Assembly (NCBI GenBank): GCA_903879825.1 | Contig: CAIRND010000382.1 | Span: 1-6,861 of the forward strand | Length of the DNA: 6,861 nucleotides | Direction of reading: 5' to 3' | Source of the DNA: an uncultured Geobacteraceae bacterium | GTDB taxonomy: Bacteria; Desulfobacterota; Desulfuromonadia; Geobacterales; Pseudopelobacteraceae | Shown: positions 1 to 6,012 of the stretch, piece by piece | Layout: each line of letters begins with the position of its first letter | How positions within the stretch are numbered: position 1 is the first letter of the stretch | Position numbers and translations under genes: made by a program | The notes under the pieces: generated by a model | The model's input: the letters and a program-made list of their open reading frames with translations, nothing else | Told to the model about the DNA's origin: nothing | Database searches by the model: none

Positions 1-1
1 C

Positions 2-415
2 AAAGAAGAGGAAAACAACCGTCTCAATCTCGGTTGGAATATTCAGAGAACCCTTGCAAAAATCAATTATCGAATTCATACCGATGCAATACAGGAACAT
101 CTGATTCCCGTAGAACTGTCTAAGTCAAAAATAAATTGTGTGTATGCCTCGGAAGCTGATCTCTTGAATATGGCTCTTTTCGGCATGACAGCGAAAGAAT
201 GGCGGGACAATAATCCGGAACTACAGGGAAATATCAGGGACTATGCCACAATTGAACAGTTGGTGGTGCTCTCGAATCTTGAGAGTATCAACGCAATGTT
301 GGTGCATCAGGGTATGATCCCGAGTGAACGGCTGATGCAGCTCAATAAGATGGCTATTATTCAATTAAAATCACTTTTCGCCATTGGTAACATACGGAAA
401 AGGTTGGTTTTGTAG
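2..415 (+). CDS. KilA-N domain-containing protein, C-terminal part (5' end outside window)
   Basis: The frame is open from base 2 to the TAG at 413-415 and gives 137 residues. A GTG at 140 could be mistaken for a start, but the codons before it continue the same family sequence, so this is the tail of a longer gene. Recognisable pieces, in order, are a charged K-E-E-E-N stretch, NYRIHTDAI, YASEADLLNMALFGMTAKEW, GNIRDYATIEQL, LSNLESINAMLVHQG and ERLMQLNKMAI. These match, from memory, the conserved C-terminal region of bacterial and phage KilA-N proteins of about 270 residues. The KilA-N domain itself, a putative DNA-binding fold, would lie upstream and is not seen. The role of the C-terminal region is unknown. 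Such genes are common in prophages and accessory islands. The last residues (IGNIRKRLVL) look less conserved, so the extreme end may have been altered by the junction with the G-rich stretch that follows. Confidence 0.85.
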   Translation, partial: KEEENNRLNLGWNIQRTLAKINYRIHTDAIQEHLIPVELSKSKINCVYASEADLLNMALFGMTAKEWRDNNPELQGNIRDYATIEQLVVLSNLESINAMLVHQGMIPSERLMQLNKMAIIQLKSLFAIGNIRKRLVL

Positions 416-427
416 TTTGGATAGGAT

Positions 428-459
428 GGGTTGTTGCGGGGGGCGGGGTGAGTGGGGGG
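428..459 (+). other. Canonical G-quadruplex-type motif
   Basis: G runs at 428-430, 438-443, 445-448 and 454-459 are separated by loops of 7, 1 and 5 nt, which fits the usual G3+/N1-7 rule on the + strand. A fifth run lies at 468-470. The motif sits 12 nt after the KilA-N stop codon in non-coding DNA. Whether it folds, or is only a composition-biased scar, cannot be told from sequence. Confidence 0.55.
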
Positions 460-505
460 TGAATGTAGGGTGTCAGGAATTCGGCCTAATTTTTTCAATA
501 GATAA

Positions 506-898
506 ATAGATAACAGCGTCCCTCTGGACGTACTCCTGCTGATGCTGAGTCTCCGGCACAAGACCAACGATCATTTCTGGTTTTCGTTCTTTCACGAAGC
601 CGGGCATTTGCTCCGTCACGGCAAGCGCCTGCGCTTCATCGAAATGGAGGGGGCACTCGGTAATGATCATGAAAACGAGGCGAACGAATTTGCCAGGGAT
701 TGGCTGATTCCGCAACAGGCCGCCAAAGTGCTGACCGGCATGCCGAAAACGGAAGCGGCAATCCGAGAGCTAGCCGACAAATTGGAAATAGCACCGGGGA
801 TCATTGTCGGGCGGTTGCAGAAGGAAAAATTGTTACGCTGGGATTCTGTTTTGAACAAGTCGCTGAAGGTGAATTATGAATGGCGGCACTTTGAATAA
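506..898 (+). pseudogene. ImmA/IrrE-family metallopeptidase, 5'-truncated remnant
   Basis: The frame opens after a stop at 503-505. An ATG at 542 gives 118 residues ending at the TAA at 896-898. Counting from that ATG, HEAGH at residues 18-22 is the zinc-binding HExxH motif. The segment ENEANEFARDWLIP (44-57) is the family's second signature, with an acidic third metal ligand (E44 or E46) and the FA..LIP block. Full-length relatives usually carry an N-terminal XRE helix-turn-helix and run to a few hundred residues, often as the antitoxin-like partner of a toxin or as a phage-repressor protease. Here the helix-turn-helix and the front of the peptidase domain are missing, family resemblance starts only at about residue 2, and no convincing Shine-Dalgarno precedes 542. 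The C-terminal half is clean, so the loss may be recent. Expression of a short peptidase core is possible but unlikely. Confidence 0.75.
514..541. repeat. Small nested inverted repeat (REP-like hairpin)
   Basis: CGTCC at 517-521 pairs with GGACG at 526-530 around a CTCT loop, and an outer CAGC at 514-517 mirrors GCTG at 538-541. The outer and inner left arms share base 517, so both cannot form fully at once. An AT-rich tract (490-513) precedes the hairpin. It lies exactly where recognisable ImmA/IrrE coding sequence begins, so it may be part of a short repeat or insertion scar. No copy elsewhere in this window was seen. Confidence 0.4.
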
Positions 899-923
899 AT
901 GGGCTAGTGTCCCGTTTTTCTTT
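897..923 (+). terminator. Weak Rho-independent terminator-like hairpin
   Basis: Bases 897-903 (AAATGGG) can pair with 911-917 (CCCGTTT), with one G.U wobble and a 7-nt loop, followed by a T-rich tail through 923. The stem begins inside the stop codon of the ImmA/IrrE remnant. It would separate that fragment from the NACHT gene starting at 958. The stem is short and AU-rich at its base, so efficiency is doubtful. Confidence 0.4.
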
Positions 924-957
924 CAATAAATAAGTCATTACATATAAAGGACGTCTT

Positions 958-3900
958 ATGTCACGCACCATAACATGGCTTCACCTTTCAGATTTACATG
1001 CTCGTAGTCGTACAGACTGGGACTCCCGAGAAATCACCAAAAAACTTGTGAGCGATTTAGAAAAAATGCAAAAAGAACAAGGACTTCGACCTGATTTTAT
1101 TTTTTTTACTGGTGATGTGGCTTTCGGTGTGGGCGAAAAAGAGAATATGGCAAACCAGTATCAACTTGCCGGCAACTTCCTTAATGCAGTCCGCACTGCC
1201 TTTAAACCCGCAATTCCAATTCGTGATCTTTACTTAGTCCCAGGAAATCATGACGTGGACAGAGGTGAAGTTACAATCGATCAAACCGAATGGCTGCGCC
1301 ATTCCGACCGTAAACTCCCCGAGATTCTAGCTGTGATGCAAGATGGTGGGAAACAGTGGCGTAACTGCATGGATAGGCTGACTAATTACCGCAACTTTCT
1401 TACTACTTATGGTCTGCTCCACCTTAAACCTGACGATCCTCATCTTATCTGGGGCGATGCTCGCGAAATGCATGGAATTCGAGTTGGTATTGCAGGGCTT
1501 AACTCTGCTTGGTCCTGTGCAAACAAAGACGATAAAGCAAAGATCTGGTTCGGGGCTAATTGGCAGATTCAACAGGTAAAAGAACGCATGGGACCGGTGG
1601 ACTTTGAGTTTGCGCTTATACATCACCCAAGTAACTGGTTCACAGTTCATGAAGATCCTGCCGCCAAGCTTCATCTCCGAAAGGAGTTCGCTGTTTTATT
1701 GCACGGTCATGAACATCAAGAATGGGTGGAACCTGACTGCGACGGCCGTTTAGTGCTTTCAGCGAGTGCTTGTTACGAATCTTCTTGGATGGCCAATGGC
1801 TACAGTTTTGGTCAGATTGACTTGGATTCACAACAAGGCAGTGTTCGGTTACGCCAGTGGGATTCAACTGGACGTGGATGGATACCACGTAACATTGCGG
1901 ACAAGACAGAGGATGGCCTGTGGCCGCTTCCGCATCTTCCTTGGATCAAAAATACAGAACAAAAAACAGAGAATGGGGTGGCAGTACAAGTGCCTATTGA
2001 GTATGACTTGCTGTCTGCACCTGGCGACTCGACTGAGTCGGCTGAGATACATTACACTCGCCGCTACTGCCAACATGTAATTGAAAAACATGATGTGTTG
2101 GAATTGTTCGGTTGCGACATTCCTAAAGAACTCCAGCGCCATCAGCTTTCCGTTGCATATGTCTCACTCAACCTTGCGCACGAGGATGAGGGAGCCTCTT
2201 ACATTTGCGCCCCCGCAAAAAGTAAAACTAAAACGCTGAAAATAAAAGGCGACTCAGAGTATGGCGTAGAACCGCAAGATGTTACTAGCGACATAAGTGC
2301 CCCTATTGAATTCATTCTCGACAAAATATCGGAAGGAACAGGGCGTTTACTAATCAATGGCCCTGCTGGAGCTGGAAAGAGTACGTTGATGCGGTGGTGC
2401 GCGATCCATGCAGCGCAGCAGACTCTTAATGACACCGCTTATAGAGAACCAACTACTGATGTTCAGGATAAATTTAATAATTTGCCTGGCCAAAGCATCG
2501 ATGATGTCAATTTGCAGGGAAAGCACGGTGCTTGGCGCCAAAAAATCCCACTTCTCATTCGGCTGCGAGATTGCCCAACCGGTAGACTGCCTGCTGCAAA
2601 AGACTTCCCTGAATTTCTAGCTAAGCATCTGCCTTCCGCCCCATCAAACTGGATGACTGACGTGCTTGATTCTGGACAAGCTATTATATTGTTTGACGGG
2701 GTTGATGAGATTCACCGCGATCAACGCGCACAGTTAGCTGAAGAGATCGGTGAATTGATAACAGCCTATAAAGATTGCATTTATGTGATTACAACCAGAC
2801 CCGGTGCGGTGGAGCCTGGCTGGTTGTCCCGTTTAAACTTCACTGAGGCACATGTTGAATCTATGAGCCGCAGAGACCGGGAGGAGTTTATTGATAAATG
2901 GTATCGCTCTGCAGCCTTGGAATTGAAACAACGCCCCAGGCCTAGCGAGAATCTTATGCAGACAGCAACTCGATTGAAGGCCGAGTTGCTGGGACAGCCT
3001 GAGCTTGGAATATTAGCGACCAACCCATTGCTTTGTGCAATGATCTGTGCTCTCTACCGAGAACGCCAGGAGAAATTACCTGAAACACCAGCGGAGCTTT
3101 CCGAAGCCCTTTGCAACATGCTCTTACACCGTCGGGAACGAGAAACTCTGGGACTTACCGACGCACATTTTTTATCTACATGGCGGGTACTGCAATATCC
3201 ACAAAAGAAAGGACTTTTGGCTGAACTCGCCTGGCACATGATGAGCCATGGCGACTCATCAATCGAAATTAAAGTTGCAGAGGCTTTGGTGGCGGAAACT
3301 CTTGGCTCAACACCTGGCCGGACAAAGGATGAGGCTGCGGAAGTTGTGCAGGCATTAATTGAGCGCAGCGGACTGTTACGGCCTGCAAGTGATGATCGCA
3401 TTGACTTCCTCCACAATACTCTGAAAGAATTTCTTGCTGCGGGTCGTGTGGTAGAAGAGGTGAACTGGCAAATCCTAGCCGATCATGCCGACGATCCGAC
3501 TTGGCAACCTGTTATTTTATTTGCCCTCGCCCTTGCGCCCGAACCGTTCAGTACTGGGTTGGTAGGCGAATTGTTGACCCGTGTTACTTCAGCCAAAAAA
3601 ACTGGAAGCCTTACAAAGTATGAGCGAAAAATACTTGCAACCAGCAAAGCGCGCCAATTCTTTTTAGTTCGTTGCAGAGCTGCTGCGAAAAGACTTGCGT
3701 CAGATATTTCTGCCACCATTGATAGCTTTCTGAAACATCTTCTCCCGCCAACAACTATGAACGAAGTTGAGGCACTTGCCCAGCTCGGTCCACGGATTCT
3801 GTCTTACGGAACGACAACGTTGGAGAACGGTCGTTGGTGGGCAGTACAGAATTGTCACATGGTTGCCCGCTGCTTGCGACTGCTTCGCCTAATTGATGGC

Positions 3901-4740
3901 CCTCGCGCAAAAACAATCCTGAAAACTATTTACAGACTTCCGGGCGCTTCATCTCAAGTTAACAATGAATGGCTTCTTGCATGTTGCGAGTTATTCCCTG
4001 AAGAACGCCTCCCATGGCCTTTCCAGAATATAGAACAAATTAAACAACTATCCCTGTCTTCGTCTGCTATTAACGATATAAGTAGATTGGACGATTTGGC
4101 CTCTCTTCAATACCTCTATTTGGGAGGAACGGCGGTGAATAACCTTGCTCCGCTGTCTATATTTAAATCATTGCAGGTACTTCATGTGGATGAAACTCCA
4201 GTATACGATCTTCGTCCACTTGCCGGAATGATCTCACTCAAACAGTTATATTGCGGAGGATCAAGGGTAAAAGACCTTTCACCTCTATCTGAGCTAACAT
4301 CGCTTCAGAGCTTAAATGTAAGTAGAACACAAGTAAACGATCTTCGCCCACTAGCCACGCTTGTCTCACTCAAACATTTAAATTGTTGGTACATGATGAA
4401 GGTGAACGATATAAGCCCACTTTCCGGATTGAAAGTTCTTGAAAGTCTTGTTTTAGATTGGACGCCTATCTCGGATCTAGGGCCATTAGTCGGGTTGGAT
4501 TCACTTAAACGACTCAGTTTAACAGGGACAAAGGTAGTTGACCTTAGTCCGCTAGCGCAATTGATTGCCCTTCAACATTTGGACATCGATAGAACCCTGG
4601 TTACCAATCTCATGCCTTTGACACGAGTCGCCTCACTTAAGCGCGTCAACTTAGATGTAGGAGCAATAAGCAAACAGGAATTGGAGGATTTTAAATCCCT
4701 TAGACCAGACATTCAAATTTACGTTAGAAATCGTGTGTAG
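958..4740 (+). CDS. NLR-like protein: metallophosphoesterase - NACHT NTPase - leucine-rich repeats
   Basis: This is a 1260-residue, probably cytoplasmic protein; no signal peptide or membrane segment was seen. The ATG at 958 is supported by AAAGGA at 946-951, 6 nt upstream. Residues 1 to about 320 form a calcineurin-like phosphoesterase with a full motif set: D12-x-H14, G52-D53, G96-N97-H98-D99, H222-H223 and G250-H251-E-H253. Residues 365-404 (Y-C-Q-H-V-I-E-K-H ... V-A-Y-V-S-L) resemble the helical segment found ahead of NACHT in many bacterial proteins. The NACHT domain shows Walker A GPAGAGKST (468-476), Walker B ILFDGVDEI (577-585), with the small residue and paired acids typical of NACHT, and a sensor-like TTRP (612-615). 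IDFLHNTLKEFLAA (815-828) matches the winged-helix end of the module. Residues 1028-1260 are leucine-rich repeats. Family knowledge: bacterial NACHT/STAND proteins include anti-phage sensors such as Avs and bNACHT. Inference: ligand binding by the repeats triggers NTP-dependent oligomerisation and activates the phosphoesterase, whose substrate (nucleic acid or cyclic nucleotide) is unknown. The gene appears monocistronic and is flanked by gene fragments. Confidence 0.92.
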   Translation: MSRTITWLHLSDLHARSRTDWDSREITKKLVSDLEKMQKEQGLRPDFIFFTGDVAFGVGEKENMANQYQLAGNFLNAVRTAFKPAIPIRDLYLVPGNHDVDRGEVTIDQTEWLRHSDRKLPEILAVMQDGGKQWRNCMDRLTNYRNFLTTYGLLHLKPDDPHLIWGDAREMHGIRVGIAGLNSAWSCANKDDKAKIWFGANWQIQQVKERMGPVDFEFALIHHPSNWFTVHEDPAAKLHLRKEFAVLLHGHEHQEWVEPDCDGRLVLSASACYESSWMANGYSFGQIDLDSQQGSVRLRQWDSTGRGWIPRNIADKTEDGLWPLPHLPWIKNTEQKTENGVAVQVPIEYDLLSAPGDSTESAEIHYTRRYCQHVIEKHDVLELFGCDIPKELQRHQLSVAYVSLNLAHEDEGASYICAPAKSKTKTLKIKGDSEYGVEPQDVTSDISAPIEFILDKISEGTGRLLINGPAGAGKSTLMRWCAIHAAQQTLNDTAYREPTTDVQDKFNNLPGQSIDDVNLQGKHGAWRQKIPLLIRLRDCPTGRLPAAKDFPEFLAKHLPSAPSNWMTDVLDSGQAIILFDGVDEIHRDQRAQLAEEIGELITAYKDCIYVITTRPGAVEPGWLSRLNFTEAHVESMSRRDREEFIDKWYRSAALELKQRPRPSENLMQTATRLKAELLGQPELGILATNPLLCAMICALYRERQEKLPETPAELSEALCNMLLHRRERETLGLTDAHFLSTWRVLQYPQKKGLLAELAWHMMSHGDSSIEIKVAEALVAETLGSTPGRTKDEAAEVVQALIERSGLLRPASDDRIDFLHNTLKEFLAAGRVVEEVNWQILADHADDPTWQPVILFALALAPEPFSTGLVGELLTRVTSAKKTGSLTKYERKILATSKARQFFLVRCRAAAKRLASDISATIDSFLKHLLPPTTMNEVEALAQLGPRILSYGTTTLENGRWWAVQNCHMVARCLRLLRLIDGPRAKTILKTIYRLPGASSQVNNEWLLACCELFPEERLPWPFQNIEQIKQLSLSSSAINDISRLDDLASLQYLYLGGTAVNNLAPLSIFKSLQVLHVDETPVYDLRPLAGMISLKQLYCGGSRVKDLSPLSELTSLQSLNVSRTQVNDLRPLATLVSLKHLNCWYMMKVNDISPLSGLKVLESLVLDWTPISDLGPLVGLDSLKRLSLTGTKVVDLSPLAQLIALQHLDIDRTLVTNLMPLTRVASLKRVNLDVGAISKQELEDFKSLRPDIQIYVRNRV
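4039..4737 (+). repeat. Leucine-rich-repeat array in the NACHT protein
   Basis: From residue 1028 the protein shows nine LRR units, eight of 22 residues and one (unit 6, starting at 4369) of 23, then a 34-residue C-terminal cap from 4636. The consensus is roughly L-x-x-L-x-L-x-x-T-x-V-x-D-L-x-P-L-x-x-L-x-S, the short internalin/SDS22-like class. From unit 3 (4171) the units alternate between a form starting L-Q/E and a form starting L-K, giving a 44-residue, two-unit superrepeat. At DNA level, 4205-4253 and 4337-4385 match at about 39 of 49 bases by eye, 132 bp apart, which indicates internal duplication. Confidence 0.88.
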
Positions 4741-4745
4741 TGTAA

Positions 4746-4779
4746 ATGAAGGCCAAAGTGGCCACATCTCCATCTTCAT
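4746..4779. repeat. Nested inverted repeat after the NACHT gene
   Basis: GGCCA at 4751-4755 pairs with TGGCC at 4759-4763 around a 3-nt loop, and ATGAA at 4746-4750 can pair with TTCAT at 4775-4779. It starts 5 nt after the NACHT stop codon. No T-run follows the inner stem, so this is not a standard intrinsic terminator, but it could be a transcript-end structure. Confidence 0.35.
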
Positions 4780-4797
4780 AAATTCCAAGGCAAACCC

Positions 4798-4989
4798 ATG
4801 TCCACCCTAATCCCCAGTATAACCTCCTGCAAATTCGGCACTCCCGGCGAGCGCCGCTTTGCACGCCTGCTTGAGGCGAAGCTGGAAGACGACTACCTCT
4901 GCTGGTACAACGTCCCAATCGGCTTTTCCAGGCTTCACACCAGTACAGGCTTTCATCAGATTTATAAAAGCCGGAGATCCGCCCTATGA
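4798..4989 (+). pseudogene. NERD-domain protein, N-terminal remnant
   Basis: A 63-codon frame starts at ATG 4798 with AAGG at 4787-4790, 7 nt upstream. Residues 1-42 (MSTLIPS..., TPGERRFARLLEAKLEDDY, LCWYNVPIG) look like the start of NERD-domain proteins, large nuclease-related proteins that are often fused to UvrD/DEAD-type helicases. In those relatives the sequence continues into the conserved H-P-D-F nuclease core. Here it departs abruptly after about base 4923 into FSRLHTSTGF... and stops at 4987-4989. The first 42 codons therefore look like a relic left by a deletion. Residues 11-15 (CKFGT) also look altered relative to the family, which may be a second lesion. The stop codon overlaps the rhuM start in an ATGA arrangement, so the relic could act as a leader ORF for rhuM. 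The family match is from memory and rests on a short stretch. Confidence 0.6.
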
Positions 4990-5987
4990 AAAATGAAACC
5001 GATCAATTCCTGATTTACCGCAGCGAGGATGGCTGCACCAAGATTGATGTTATGCTGGAAGCTGAAACTCTCTGGCTGTCACAGAAGCAGCTTGGCGAAC
5101 TGTTCGGCAAGGCCAAGGGAACCGTCAGCGAACATATCAAGCATATCTTTGAGGATGGCGAACTGGACAAGGAAGCAACTGTTCGGTTTTACCGAACAGT
5201 TCAAATGGAAGGCGAGCGTGAAGTTGTTCGTGAAGTTGAACATTACAACCTGGATATGGTGTTGGCGCTTGGCTACCGGGTTAGAAGCCAGGCGGGTGTG
5301 CGTTTTCGCCAATGGGCCAGCGACAAGCTGAAAGAGTACATCATCAAGGGCTTTGTGCTGGATGACGAACGCCTGAAGAATCCCGGCAAACGTCACGATT
5401 ATTTCGACGAGCTGACAAAACGCCTGCAAGACATCCGCACCAGCGAACGTCGCTTTTATCAAAAAATAACCGACATTTATGCCACCAGCGTTGACTATGA
5501 TCCCAACCACCCGCTTACCCAGGATTTTTTTGCCACTGTGCAGAACAAGGTGCATTATGCAATCCATGGCCTGACCGCTGCCGAACTGATTCAATCACGA
5601 GCCAACAGCAGCCGACCGAACATGGGGTTGACCGCATGGGAGGGGGGGCGCATTCGCAAGAGTGATACGCTGATTGCCAAAAACTACCTGAATGAAGAGG
5701 AATTACGAGCACTGAATAATCTGGCGGAACAGTATCTGATCTTTGCCGAAGGTCAGGCGACGCGGCGGGTTGCAATGAAAATGCAGGACTGGATTACCAA
5801 GCTGGAGGGTTTTCTGACTCTGAATGACCGTGACATTTTACATGATGCGGGAAAGGTGTCTGCTCAGGTCGCCAAGGCTCATGCCGAACAGGAGTTTGCA
5901 AAATTTCGTGTGATTGATGATCGTAAGTATGAGTCGGATTTTGATCGCCTGGTGAAGCTGGTGCCGGGAAAAAAGATTGATTCGTAA
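4986..5987 (+). CDS. rhuM: RhuM-family protein
   Basis: The 333-residue product has the usual RhuM length and appears complete. The ATG at 4986 has GGAG at 4973-4976, 9 nt upstream. Residues 29-60 (LWLSQKQLGELFG...TVSEHIKHIFEDGEL) look like a helix-turn-helix. They are followed by YNLDMVLALGYRVRS (87-101), FRQWASDKLKEYIIKGFVLDDERLK (107-131), a central block including DYDPNHP and TQDFFATVQNKVHYAIHG, and the C-terminal DIL.DAGKVSAQVAKAHAEQEFAKFRVIDD region, all family hallmarks. The family is named after a gene of Salmonella pathogenicity island 3, and its biochemical role is not established. Homologues are frequent beside restriction-modification and other defence genes. A DNA-binding or regulatory role is inferred from the N-terminal helix-turn-helix-like segment. 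No lesion was seen. The next gene starts 25 nt after the stop, so the two are probably co-transcribed. Confidence 0.9.
   Translation: MKNETDQFLIYRSEDGCTKIDVMLEAETLWLSQKQLGELFGKAKGTVSEHIKHIFEDGELDKEATVRFYRTVQMEGEREVVREVEHYNLDMVLALGYRVRSQAGVRFRQWASDKLKEYIIKGFVLDDERLKNPGKRHDYFDELTKRLQDIRTSERRFYQKITDIYATSVDYDPNHPLTQDFFATVQNKVHYAIHGLTAAELIQSRANSSRPNMGLTAWEGGRIRKSDTLIAKNYLNEEELRALNNLAEQYLIFAEGQATRRVAMKMQDWITKLEGFLTLNDRDILHDAGKVSAQVAKAHAEQEFAKFRVIDDRKYESDFDRLVKLVPGKKIDS
5177..5201. repeat. Perfect 11-bp inverted repeat inside rhuM
   Basis: AACTGTTCGGT (5177-5187) and ACCGAACAGTT (5191-5201) are perfect reverse complements around a TTT spacer. The site lies within codons 64-72 of rhuM. The first ten bases of the left arm also occur at 5098-5107, in the helix-turn-helix coding region. 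It could be a hairpin in the mRNA or a palindromic protein-binding site. Coding constraint alone can also produce such a match. Confidence 0.7.
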
Positions 5988-6012
5988 TAAAATCGCCTCT
6001 TGGTAGGTGTGA

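Noticed and set aside
473..715. 80-codon - strand frame covering the AT-rich tract and the ImmA region
   Set aside because: The + strand carries the HEAGH peptidase signature. The - strand product has no family resemblance.
943..951. TATAAA-like -10 element just before the NACHT gene
   Set aside because: It overlaps the Shine-Dalgarno sequence, which would leave almost no leader, and there is no convincing -35 box.
1766..2080. 104-codon + strand frame inside the NACHT gene, and similar internal frames at 2408-2620 and 3047-3241
   Set aside because: They are out of frame with a clear multi-domain protein whose motifs continue through the same DNA, so they are shadows.
3054..3416. 120-codon - strand frame opposite the NACHT C-terminal region
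   Set aside because: The opposite strand encodes recognisable NACHT and winged-helix sequence. The - strand product is serine- and arginine-rich and of random character.
4948..4976. Possible promoter (TATAAA at 4963-4968) and hairpin GGCTTT/AAAGCC (4948-4953, 4967-4972) before rhuM
   Set aside because: No -35 box lies at suitable spacing (nearest candidate TTCACA at 4934 is too far), and the hairpin has a 13-nt AT-rich loop. Too weak to list.
5079..5594. 171-codon open frame on the - strand
   Set aside because: It is antisense to the well-supported rhuM gene, matches no family I know, and has no ribosome-binding site of note. It reflects the codon bias of rhuM.
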